A stretch of DNA of 64,000 nucleotides. It comes from Setomelanomma holmii. Taxonomy: Eukaryota; Ascomycota; Dothideomycetes; Pleosporales; Phaeosphaeriaceae. Below the pieces are notes generated by a model. That model was not told the origin of the DNA, did no database searches, and worked only from the letters and a program-made list of their open reading frames with translations. This document shows, in pieces, positions 55,396 through 64,000 of this stretch (its first letter is position 1; every line of letters starts with the position of its first letter). A program made the position numbers and the translations under genes. The stretch lies in NCBI GenBank assembly GCA_010015745.1, contig ML978194.1:124001-188000 (forward strand), given 5' to 3'.

Positions 55396-56187
55396 ATGTC
55401 GTCTTCAGACGACCTGTTCCTGAACCTATTGCGACCGGCCGTGCTCCACATCCTGCGCGCATCAGGCTTTCACTACGGCAAGCCATCTGCTGTCGACACC
55501 GTCGTCGACCTCACGGCGCGTTACTTGTCTCTACTTGCTGAGCGCACCGCCTACAACGCCTGGTCAAACCACAATGACGCGACTCCCAACGTTACCGACG
55601 TGCGCATGGCCATGCAAGACTGCGGCTTGCTCGTGCCAACCATGACTGCTGGGGAGGAAGAGTGGAAGCAGATTCTCCGCAAACCGCTCGACTTCTACAC
55701 CGCGGAAACGGGTGCGCGCGACATGGAAGAGCGGCGACGCGACGCAGAGGATACAGCAGATGTCAAAGAGTTCATCGACTGGGTCAGGGGCGACCAGAAC
55801 AAGGAGGTTCGACGAATAGCAGGCACTCTGAAGCCACTCCTGACGGATCCGACCGTGCAACTTGACCAGCTGGAGATGGAGGACTATCTTAACAGTAGGC
55901 AAATAACGTCTTGACAAGCACGTTTGCTAACAGTTTGGTTAGCACTTATGAAGAAGCACAGCAAGACTGGCGTCGAGTCAAGATTCCAAGGGACGGTCCT
56001 GGGTGTTCCAGCTGAGCCAAAGACTGTGAAGATAGAGGGCGCACCCGAGGATTCGATCGAAGCATGGTGTCGCAAGACCAGAGAAAGAGCGGCCAAAGTC
56101 GCTGAAGCCAGCCACGACACGAGCGAAGCCACAAGCCAAGCCGCTACACGAGAGCATTCAGAAGAAGATACCATGGACACATCGTGA
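55396..56187 (+). CDS. TAF3: TAF3-like histone-fold (bromodomain-associated) TFIID subunit
   Basis: The N-terminal 90 residues form a Bromo_TP histone fold (LRPAVLHILRASGFHYGKPS, AVDTVVDLTARYLSLLAER, VTDVRMAMQDCGLLVP), as in TAF3 and TAF8. Exons 55396-55894 and 55943-56187 (48-nt intron, GTAGGC, CTAAC, TAG) give 247 aa. A conserved middle segment reads VKEFIDWVRGDQNKEVRRIA, typical of fungal TAF3 (with a downstream MKKHSKTGVESRFQGTVLG). There is no C-terminal PHD finger, as in yeast Taf3. The tail is acidic. TAF3 pairs with TAF10 in TFIID. Assignment to TAF3 over TAF8 rests on the middle segment and length. Confidence 0.87.
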
Positions 56188-56729
56188 TTGTGACTACCGC
56201 AATTCAGGCATAGCGAAGGCGTTTTCGAATGGATCATTTGCAGGAGTTTGAGCAAAGCGTGACATTTCGCGCGAAAGTATCGGAAGTTTTCGCTGTCGAG
56301 GAGGTCTAGACACTCCCATCTGGCTCTGGGCGTTTTGGTATACCTATGGACCTAGCGATCGAGCTCTAGTGACCGTCTTCGGAGGGCGTCTAAGGCCTTA
56401 CGTAAATGCACTAGTAAGATTGTCGCAACTTTTTGAGTTTACTCCACGCCTCGAATTGACCCTAATCGACAATAAAACGCGCTAATCCTTCCGAAAGTCG
56501 CGTCTTCACATGGTACGTGGGGCACAATGAATGACGGCGCCCCGCGCATACGTCATAACTCGTCGAAGAATCGCATAGCTAACATTACCATGTAGACAAG
56601 CGCAACTCTGCCTCCATAACCCAACTTCAATTCTACATTGTCGATCAAAGCCAAGCTCAACTCCTTAATTGAAACCCACCATCTTACCTTCAATCTTGTC
56701 GAGACTTTTCACACAATCACCCAAGCACA
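56188..56729. promoter_or_regulatory. Intergenic region upstream of the small hydrophilic protein gene
   Basis: 540 bases between tandem plus-strand genes; the last 100 bases look like a 5' leader. No gene was recognised. Confidence 0.35.
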
Positions 56730-57333
56730 ATGTCTGGACTTGACCCAAAAGGCTCAGCGCAGCCAACGCAGGACCAAGCATACACAACACCAGGCAACCC
56801 AGCTGACACGAACCCCTCCGAGCAGAAGCAAGCCTCCTTCAATGCTGCTGACAACAGTGCCTCCACCGACCAGCGCATCCCCACCAAGCAATCGTCCGAT
56901 GCCCAAGGTCTGCGAAACGCAAAGTATGGAGAGGGAGCCGGCATACATGGAGCGCCTGCGGGAGAAGAGGCCAAAGGTTTGACAGAGGAAGATGTCGGTA
57001 GGCACAACGAGCTCGACGGCCAGCAGATGGGGGCATCAGGAGAGGGCGAAGTCGCTGCGGCAGTAGCGAAGGGTGGAAAGGGACAGGGCGGTGGTGGTGC
57101 GGAGCCTGATTTGGCGTCAGATTTGGACAGGTGCGTCGTGCGGGATGGCAAATGTGCACTTGGGCGTAACTACTAACACATACGACAGGAAGAAGGCTGA
57201 GCAAGCAGACGCAAGAAATGCAATCAAGCAGTCAAAAGCTGATGGCTTTGCTGCTGGAGGAGCTGCAGGACAGTCAGGCGGACCTGCAAACCCAGTGGAT
57301 CAGGGCAACTACCCGAACTCTGGGTCTGGCTAG
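56730..57333 (+). CDS. Small hydrophilic Gly/Ala-rich protein
   Basis: I do not recognise this family. Exons 56730-57130 and 57189-57333 (58-nt intron with CTAAC) give 181 aa. The protein is highly hydrophilic, rich in Gly, Ala, Gln and Asp, and likely disordered. Segments such as GEGAGIHGAPAGEEAKGLTE and AEQADARNAIKQSKADGFAA look conserved. It has no Cys, signal peptide or membrane segment. Its composition is reminiscent of stress-related hydrophilins, but that is only inference. Confidence 0.72.
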
Positions 57334-57441
57334 ACAAATTTCGAATCACGCACCAAAACGATATACTTCAGAGGACATACCGAGTCAAGCGTTCAGGACA
57401 TGATTGAGGAATACAACTCCAATAAACACCCAGTCTCTCCA

Positions 57442-58204
57442 TCACCCCGAACATAACCCGCAGTTCTCCCGTCCACAACTAATCCTCTGCTCCCTGTTCC
57501 CCTCCCCCTCAAGCAAATAACTTACCACACCCTTCCCAGCAATGCCATGCATATCCCAAAACACCTCCGCAGGTCTACATTCACACACCGGCTTCAGATG
57601 CTGCTTGATCACACTCGGCGCAGCCGCCACCGCATCCAGCGCCCCAACCACAGGGTCCTTAATTGCACTTACACGCCTCGCCAACCGTCTGAACGGCTCT
57701 GTGACTTTGTGCGTGACGTGTCCTATAAGTTTGCGCTTGAAAATGCGGTAGAGCGTAGCCATATCTTCGGCTCCAATAGTCTCCAGACCCGGAGCGATCT
57801 CCTGTGCGAACTTTGCGACGTCGGCCTGGCGCGCGGCGATGGCGGCGGGACAGGGGAGGAAGCCTGGCTCTGCCTCCAGCGATGAGGATGTATTGTCTGG
57901 ACTTGACGAGCGCGAGTTCTCGCCACTGCTTTGGTATCTTCGTCTCCATAGTTCACGTGCGTCTGTCCTTGGAACTGGATATGCTTTTTGCACGCGATGA
58001 GAACCGCGCAAGGGGTGATCTGCTGGGTAAGTTTCCCTCACATCATACTTGGTATTCGCCGCTCTACACGTATGACTCAGTAAGTATGGTCTAAGTAGTT
58101 TCTTGGGGAGACTTGGGTGCGTTGAAGTATTTCCCGTCGAAGAGGCGAAACATGAAGTTGTTGAATTTATTGGCGCGGTGGCCCGAGATCGTGAAGCCTG
58201 ACAT
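57442..58204 (-). CDS. Unrecognised protein with a C-terminal Cys-rich segment
   Basis: I do not recognise this protein. My model joins 58113-58204 (MSGFTISGHRANKFNNFMF, then RLFDGKYFNAPK) to 57442-58063 (AANTKYDVRETYPADHPLRG) through a 49-nt intron, GTCTCC to GTAG. The donor is weak, so the 5' end is the least certain part. The 237-aa product has helical segments (AARQADVAKFAQEIAPGLET, MATLYRIFKRKLIGHVTHKV) and ends in a Cys-rich region (CECRPAEVFWDMHGIAGKG; SCGRENCGLCSG), which could bind metal. The long second exon is likely real; the function is unknown. Confidence 0.58.
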
Positions 58205-58878
58205 GTTAGAGTCTTTATGTGTTGTGTATGGTACCTGAGATGTGCGAGTGTACTGTTGTGGCTCAATCAAGCTTGGTGGGAGAGGTGTTACTGGCTCTGA
58301 GGCGTGGTCCTCGAGCTGGCGTGCAGTGAGACAGGATTTGGGTCGAGTCAAAGGAATTAGTGCGCTAGATAAGGCATGCGATGGCGCCGGGAGTGATGTT
58401 GGACAAAGGTTGATGTGCGCTTTGAAGTTGTTCATCGTGCGTCGATACATGATGTCAACCTACAAGAAGTGCTATGCCAATAAGAACTTTGTCCGTACTT
58501 CGACGGCGTTTTAAGCGGGCTCAAACACACTATGTGGAGATCTTCCGTAAGTTTCGGTAGTCAGACTAGTGGACAAAGACTGATCGCGAAGCAGCTCGAA
58601 GTGCAAAGTTGCACATTGTGTGAGCATGTGACAGCACCTCTCGAGGGCAACTGAGCTACCTTGTTGCTTCAGGTCTGTGTTCATTGCTGTCATTTGGACG
58701 TTGCATCAACATGTGACGCAATTGCCGTTGTCGTGTTGCAGTAGATTTCCACAGGTGGACGAGCCCAATCTTCTCGTGAAGGCCAGCTGATGAGAGCTTG
58801 ATACCCAAAGTCGACATTGTGCTACTTGACCGTTTCTCGTCTCCATCTCGCTGTAGCTGGCTTGCCGCTCATGATATC
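58205..58878. other. Intergenic region
   Basis: No supportable gene or repeat was recognised. Confidence 0.35.
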
Positions 58879-59636
58879 CTAATCTGGATGCATGGTCCTC
58901 AGCTCGTCCTCAGAAACAGCCTTGACCTGGAATCTCATCGTGCCACACTCTTTTTCCACAGCCTTCATCATTCGATCCTCCATATCTCGCTCTGATAGGC
59001 TCTGATATCGACCGTGGATGTTCTCATCCCCAAGGAGGAAAACCATGTCCATACTCTCAAATTGCGTGAGACTCTATGTGTCGAAGTCATCGTTGACCTT
59101 AACGACCAATGTCTTGATAGCTTAGAAATGAGGTAAGGATCACAGTACGCTAATAAGATCAAGGGCGCGACCCCTGAAGAGACCTAGCTTGTGCGGCAAG
59201 AGCATACTCTCAAAGAGAGCCATGACTATCACGGAGAGATGTCAGTCATCAGGTTCGACGTTCCTGTTATCTTCATTCATATTTGCGACTTATGCATATG
59301 CAGCACTTACCCCAACTCCTCATCACGACCCTGGAAGTACTTCTTCGCTGCTTCTCTCAACTCTCCATACTGATCGACGGGCTCTTTCTTTTCGCCATCC
59401 TGTTTCGACACTGCGGGGCGACCATTTTCGTATACTTCCCACTTCGCGTACGCAATAATCTCGTTCAGCTCCGTAACAACGACTTTCCAAGGATGCACAT
59501 AAGGTTGGTCCTAGAGATCGTGATGAATCGAGGTCTCTTGTTGCTCGCGATAGCCTGGATATGGTGGTAATTTGCCGATGACGAGAGAGCCGATGCAGGT
59601 TATGCGGATGTCGATGCATCTGGTGATGTCTGCCAT
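58879..59636 (-). pseudogene. Decayed gene, coding-like segments separated by stops and a frameshift
   Basis: I do not recognise the family. From the right, an open start MADITRCIDIRITCIGSL is followed, after a TAG, by VHPWKVVVTELNEIIAYAKW and GELREAAKKYFQGRDEELG, which ends at a good GTAAGT donor (59310). Further on, VMALFESMLLPHKLG, TLVVKVNDDFDT, a TAG, then SLTQFESMDMVFLLGDENIH and MMKAVEKECGTMRF to a stop at 58879 lie in one other frame. The donor phase does not match that frame, and the TAG cannot be spliced out by an intron of normal size. So I read it as one gene broken by a frameshift and nonsense mutations. Low-level splicing I did not consider could rescue part of it. Confidence 0.5.
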
Positions 59637-60439
59637 TTCTACGAGAAGTAAGACGAGTGGTATGATTGATGGGGTCTGGTGATGGAAGTCAAGCAGGTGT
59701 TCGAGTCCGGCGGCAGAAGGTAACATCGCGATTGCGCATTTGTGGGACAGTGCGCGAGCTGTCGAAATGCAAACGACCAGTCATCGTGAGATCGCATTGA
59801 GACGAGCATGGTGAGTGTGCAATCTTGTATCAATACACATTGATGACATATGACAGAGGGCATGCCGAACACCATCGAGACTCCATTCGCTTCTCATTTT
59901 TCAAGAATGCTAGGGGATGCCATTGGTCTTAGCAAAGCTAGGCGCAGCGAAATGACCATGCCTGAAGCTGTCAATGGCTCAATTCGCCAATTGATGCAAT
60001 TGAGAATATAGGGACTATACTCCAGGCTTTGTTCAATAAGTGATTGCATGGTTGCATCGAAACCCCGACACTGCGCACATGGTCGGAACCGTCCACCTCA
60101 CCGCTCACGCATTAGCGTCGCCGCCCATCGCACTAATCGTAGACCACCTGAAGGTCTGATGTCCTACTTTTGTATGGGCACATTCGCCGACGGATTGATC
60201 CGAGCCCGCCTAGCGCGTTTCGTTGTCAGCAATATGCTTCGTAGGTCGGACTTTGGCGGGTGTAAAGTTGGGATGATGAAAAACGTTCGAGAGTAGGAAA
60301 GAGAAAGGGGAAGTATAAAAGGAACGTGGAAATACCGTGGAAGGCATCATTAGCATCGACTTGATACCAATTCAAAGCTTACTCCTTCCTCAGTTCTATG
60401 TTCGAAATCATTCAAGTCTAGTCAATTCGAAAACACAAG
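59637..60439. promoter_or_regulatory. Intergenic region and promoter of the SDR gene
   Basis: 800 bases between a pseudogene and the SDR gene. The right end holds a TATA-like element (see separate entry). No other feature was recognised. Confidence 0.4.
60314..60320 (+). promoter_or_regulatory. TATA-box-like element before the SDR gene
   Basis: TATAAAA lies 120 bases before the ATG at 60440, a reasonable distance in filamentous fungi. It suggests inducible rather than housekeeping expression. Confidence 0.5.
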
Positions 60440-61279
60440 ATGGCCCACCAAAACCGCCTCGCAAACGTCCATGTCCTCATCTTCGGCGGGACATCAGGCA
60501 TCGGATTCGGCGTCGCCAACATGGCTCTCTCCAACGGCGCCCGTGTCACAATCTCCGGTTCCGGCCAGCCCAAGGTCGACCAAAAGATCGAAAAGCTACG
60601 ATCCTTCTACCCAAGTCTGCCAGCCTCACACGTCGCCGGCTACGCATGCGACCTGCGCGACAAGGAGAGCATGGAAGCGAATATCACAGCTCTCTTCGAA
60701 AAGGCTACCGAGGGCGGCGCAGAGAAGATTGATCATGTTGTATTCACCGCAGGCGATGCGGTCTGTCTACCCAACGTCCAGGATGTTACGGTCGACAGTG
60801 CGCTTGCGGGTTTCACGATCCGTTTCGTCGCTCCAGCGCTTGTTGCCAAAGTCATTGCCACGGGCAAGTACGTGCCGCTCACGACTCATTCTTCGCTCAC
60901 TCTGACTGGCGGAACGAACACGTATCGACCATTCCCGGGCTGGACGTATCCCGCGGCTTGGATGGGTGCTGTTGATGGCCTGGTGAAGGGGTTGGCGAAT
61001 GATATGCAGCCTTTCCGCGTGAACATTGTCATCCCTGGTGCAATCCAGACGGAGCTACTGCAGGGCATGTTGGACCATATTGGCGAAGAGGCTGGAAAGA
61101 ATATGGCCAGAGACAACAGCTTGACCAATACCTTTGGACAGCCCGAGGATATTGCGGAGGCGTATGGTTATCTCATGCGAGATTGGTATACGACTGGGTC
61201 GCAGGTGACGTGCGATGGGGGAAGGCTGCTTGTAACGACAAGCCCAGGCGAGATGAAGACATTGGGCGAAGAACGTTGA
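60440..61279 (+). CDS. Atypical short-chain dehydrogenase/reductase without the usual Tyr/Lys pair
   Basis: This intronless 279-aa protein has a Rossmann start with the cofactor motif FGGTSGIGFGVANMAL, then YACDLRDKESM, VVFTAGDAV and FRVNIVIPGAIQTELL, all SDR-like. At the active-site position a classical enzyme would read YSASKAAVDGL; here it reads TYPAAWMGAVDGLVKGLAND, so the catalytic Lys is replaced by Met and the Tyr is displaced by one. The preceding PFPGWTYPA motif occurs in a fungal SDR subgroup. It may bind NAD(P) with altered or no redox activity. It converges on a Zn2Cys6 factor only 66 bases away and has a TATA-like promoter. Confidence 0.88.
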   Translation: MAHQNRLANVHVLIFGGTSGIGFGVANMALSNGARVTISGSGQPKVDQKIEKLRSFYPSLPASHVAGYACDLRDKESMEANITALFEKATEGGAEKIDHVVFTAGDAVCLPNVQDVTVDSALAGFTIRFVAPALVAKVIATGKYVPLTTHSSLTLTGGTNTYRPFPGWTYPAAWMGAVDGLVKGLANDMQPFRVNIVIPGAIQTELLQGMLDHIGEEAGKNMARDNSLTNTFGQPEDIAEAYGYLMRDWYTTGSQVTCDGGRLLVTTSPGEMKTLGEER

Positions 61280-61345
61280 AACCGGTGCTATCTCTTTGGG
61301 CGAGGTTCTTCCAGATGGTGTATAAAGCTGACGTTCTGATACTGT

Positions 61346-63194
61346 TCATGTGATATCAATCAACAAGCCCCTTCGCTGTACCTCCTCTTTGACGTGCGTC
61401 CATTTGGTGCAATCTGCCATTAGTCCACGAAAGCCTCGAAGTCTCAATTCCGCTAGCTCCTCCTTACTCTTTCGCATATCGTGTTCGAGGGCAAATTTGA
61501 ACTTTATGCCAAGAAAAACAAAGACCTCGTTCATACGATCAAACACCAGCTCGAATAGCTCGATAATTCGCCTTAAAGCGTCATCGCCAGTTATACGCCA
61601 TTCGATGACCAGGATGCAAGCTGCAACGTACAGGGACGATGCAATGTGGGCTGACATGAGAAGGTCAGTGGATATTCGCGAAGCGTCTTTGACGATCTGC
61701 GCGATGTTTCGTGCCGCTGTCACGGCCAAAACGAATGGGGGTAGAGTGCTGAGGCCATTAGTGTCATCCGAGTTGTGGTAATGCAAGATCATTGTGCAGG
61801 TATTTAGCATGACCTGAAGCCAGACCACATGCGCACGATCTTCAACAGCGGCTTGAAATACAGAGATGGCGTTTCGCGATAAGCTGAGTTGGAATTTTAT
61901 AATGTGAGAGTCCAGCTCGGCGGATTCATTGGCATACTCGGGCGAGCCGGGAACGTGGTGGAGAGAGTGAACAAGTTCCGACACTCGACCGAGCAATACA
62001 TGAGCGATGCAGATGTAGTGGAAGATATTATGTGGGTCCTTTGCCAAAGACGTACCCTCGATAAGACGATTGAAGTTAGGGGTGAAAGTTGCGTTTTCGA
62101 ACGTCTTGTGATCCTGAACCAGATCCATTGCCTGGAACGTTGTGTCCGCAATGGGAATGTCGATCTTGAAGTGCAGTTCAGCGACCGTATTAAACCACGC
62201 AGTCGGCCATGCCATATTTCTGTCCATCGCGAACATCAGCCAAAGTGTGCGACGATACTCCTCCTTCACAGCTCTTGACACTTCCGGCTTTTCTTGGCAA
62301 TGTCGATTCTGGACGCCGGCGTGCATACCCATAGGCTTCATACCTGGGCTCACAGCATTACTTGCGTCCATGCGATTTATGCCTAGAGCGACAGCTTGTC
62401 TCCAAGCCTTTCCGAGAAACAGCCAGCCAGCAGAGAAATCGCCGGTGGTATAAGCATGAAGTATGAGCACCAGGGCAGCCTGAATGGTACGAAGCGCTGG
62501 ATGAGGGTCTCGTTGCGTGAGGTCATAGTTGAACTTTGCTTGCGCATACCAGTCCTTTCCCCTCTTCTGGACAGACGCATCGGGATGATAGCGCGCCGCC
62601 ACACAGCATATAGCGTATAGAATCAGCGGGGATTCTTTCTCCAGGATTCCCTCTTGTAGTAGTGTCTCAAAGCTGCCACGATGAAATATTGGAAACATGT
62701 GATAGAGATGATCGAAGAAGAGCTGGACCAGTTCCTGCAGGAGCTCGTGCGGTGGTAGCCGGAAGTTGTCCATGACATTTTGCTGGTCGGTGGCAGTCTC
62801 TGCATGTTGAGTTGAGATTGTCGACGGGTACTCGGTTGTCCTTGCGACGAACAAGTCAAAGTTTGAGCCTGGTAGCTGCAGGAAGTCCAAATTCTCTAAC
62901 TGGTCAAAATTCGGTATGAGCGGACCAGTCGGGTTCCTAGTTGAGAGCGCCTCTGCGTGCGGAGTTCGAGCGCGATGTTCATCTTCCCGCGGTCCTGTAG
63001 CTGCATACTCACAAGCAATCCCCCATTTTCTGCATGGAGAGCAAGAAGGTCTTTCACCCTATCGATGATCAGCGGTTTATTTGCCGGATGATATCATACA
63101 AAAGACGGACGTCGCACTTCTTCTTGCGCTGCCTACAGCTTTTGCAGGCTTGTTTACGTTTCGTGACGGATGCAGGTATTGTGAGGGTCTGCAT
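61346..63194 (-). CDS. Zn2Cys6 transcription factor with fungal-specific regulatory domain
   Basis: Exons 63111-63194 and 61346-63058 (52-nt intron, GTCCGT to GATAG) give 598 aa. The N-terminal cluster is CKSCRQRKKKCD-GERPSC-SPCRKWGIAC, split by the intron between the third and fourth cysteines (CX2CX6CX6CX2CX6C). The fungal_trans domain follows around residues 120-400: LVQLFFDHLYHMFPIFHRGS, YAICCVAARYHPDASVQKRG, AWRQAVALGINRMD and EEYRRTLWLMFAMDRNMAWP. It is a nuclear activator or repressor of the classical fungal type. Its convergent neighbour is the SDR gene, a possible target, but linkage alone does not prove it. Confidence 0.93.
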
Positions 63195-63589
63195 AATCAA
63201 GACGTGGGATGAGGATGGATGAGCTGCACTCGTTCTGAGGTGAAAGGAGCTACAGGTGGGCGGAAATAGCTCGGACTTTAAGCACCGCTCGAGCTGTGGC
63301 AGGAGCGACACAAGATCCTGTAAGGACTTGTGATTTTTCAACTACTTTCTCTTTGATCCTTCTTGGAGCTTCCATATATCCACTCTACTGTCATTAACTC
63401 AGCAGCTCGTGATACATCAGCGCGCTTTGCTTCAAGTATCTCATAACTTCGCATTGTTGGTCGTATGGCTACCATATGTTGCAAGGGGTGAACTTCACTC
63501 ATAACACATTGCTGCTGGATTCAATGGCTATGTAGTCAACTCTGAAGTGTGTGCGAACTTCGATGGGTATCAAACGCTTGTGTACGCCC
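63195..63589. other. Intergenic region upstream of the Zn2Cys6 gene
   Basis: About 400 bases between two minus-strand genes; it should hold the promoter of the Zn2Cys6 gene. Nothing else was recognised. Confidence 0.35.
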
Positions 63590-64000
63590 TCACAAAGGAT
63601 CCGCAACCATATAACCAGGTGTACGCCCGCCTATTCTAGCCTCCCCCAACGACTTACCTTCTTGATTCACATACCCACCAGCAACAGTCGGGTCGGTCCG
63701 TCCCAAGACCCTGATTGTTGATTTGAGCTTCTCATGCTTCACATCTCTTTGATATCTCTTCCACGCATCGCGCGCATCTCTGGCCTTATCGAAGATACCG
63801 ATGTGAGCCCCATGCTTGTGCGTGCCATCGTCCTCAGTCGCACTGTCGGTTCGTTTATGACTTCTCCAAGGTGCACTTTCGAATAGTACTGGTGATGATG
63901 TCGGTGACATGTTTGACATGCGAGACTGTTGAGGTGGCAGTGGCGCTGTGCGGGGTAGTACTAATTCCTGGGCCAACGGCGATGTCGCTGGTGAAGGTGT
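63590..64000 (-). CDS. Unrecognised protein, 5' part outside window
   Basis: The frame is open through the right edge, so the start is outside. The visible 136 codons begin Pro/Ser-rich and then give a conserved-looking C-terminus: GIFDKARDARDAWKRYQRDV, KHEKLKSTIRVLGRTDPTV, AGGYVNQEG and GGRTPGYMVADPL at the stop. A strong GTAAGT after NQEG could be a donor, but the GGRTPGYMV tail looks like a natural end and no good acceptor is obvious before 63400, so I kept it unspliced. The segment is basic and helical. The function is unknown. Confidence 0.62.
   Translation of the reverse strand, partial: TPSPATSPLAQELVLPRTAPLPPQQSRMSNMSPTSSPVLFESAPWRSHKRTDSATEDDGTHKHGAHIGIFDKARDARDAWKRYQRDVKHEKLKSTIRVLGRTDPTVAGGYVNQEGKSLGEARIGGRTPGYMVADPL

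Noticed and set aside
59250..59264. B-box-like GGTTCGA string as a possible tRNA
   Set aside because: No matching A box, acceptor stem or cloverleaf could be drawn; other GGTTC strings in the window fail the same test.

Overview
This window is nuclear DNA from a filamentous ascomycete, most likely a dothideomycete. Genes sit on both strands and carry short introns, mostly 42-100 nt, with GTRNGT-like donors, CTAAC/CTGAC branch sites 8-15 nt before the acceptor, and YAG ends. The proteins are typical of Pezizomycotina: two Zn2Cys6 proteins, a C2H2 factor, a bZIP factor, DPP-type vacuolar peptidase, Tvp38 and an Mps1-type kinase. There are no bacterial operons, no convincing tRNA or rRNA gene, and no intact transposon. 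One 100-N assembly gap lies at 1520-1619. Exon structures were rebuilt by hand from splice signals, frame continuity and protein families, so they are predictions.

Left part (1-18 kb): a PWI-domain splicing factor running off the left edge; an acidic repeat protein broken by the gap; a small unrecognised protein; an FAHD1-like hydrolase; a long coiled-coil protein with a Zn2Cys6 cluster at its C-terminal side; a CUE-like/CCCH/DUF1771/SMR protein; Tvp38; ATP1 (nine exons, one with an apparently non-AG acceptor); an Mpo1-like DUF962 protein; and RPB7.

Middle (18-41 kb): a vacuolar dipeptidyl aminopeptidase, NAD(P)H-hydrate dehydratase, a zone of decayed or borderline small genes, a lactonase-like metallo-beta-lactamase, an unrecognised basic Ser-rich protein, a C2H2 factor, a second zone of decaying LPAE[LI]RN-type genes with a 15-bp minisatellite, the MPS1 kinase, a PTC7-like phosphatase, and PRP4 of the U4/U6 snRNP.

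Right part (41-64 kb): a 3-kb gene-poor stretch leads to a bZIP factor that seems to carry a transmembrane segment. It is followed by a Sel1-repeat protein with an 828-nt intron, a five-CCCH ZC3H3/Red5-like protein, a head-to-head pair of TFIID subunit genes (TAF7 and a TAF3-like histone-fold protein), two unrecognised genes, a pseudogene, an atypical SDR lacking the usual Tyr/Lys pair that converges on a Zn2Cys6 factor, and a protein running off the right edge.

Most genes are housekeeping genes (transcription, splicing, mitochondrial energy, metabolite repair) in an unclustered order. The accessory-looking pieces are the decayed small genes, the lactonase-like enzyme and the SDR/Zn2Cys6 pair. 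No previously undescribed multi-gene system stands out. The best leads are the odd ATP1 acceptor, the coiled-coil/Zn2Cys6 protein, the membrane-tethered bZIP and the decaying gene family.
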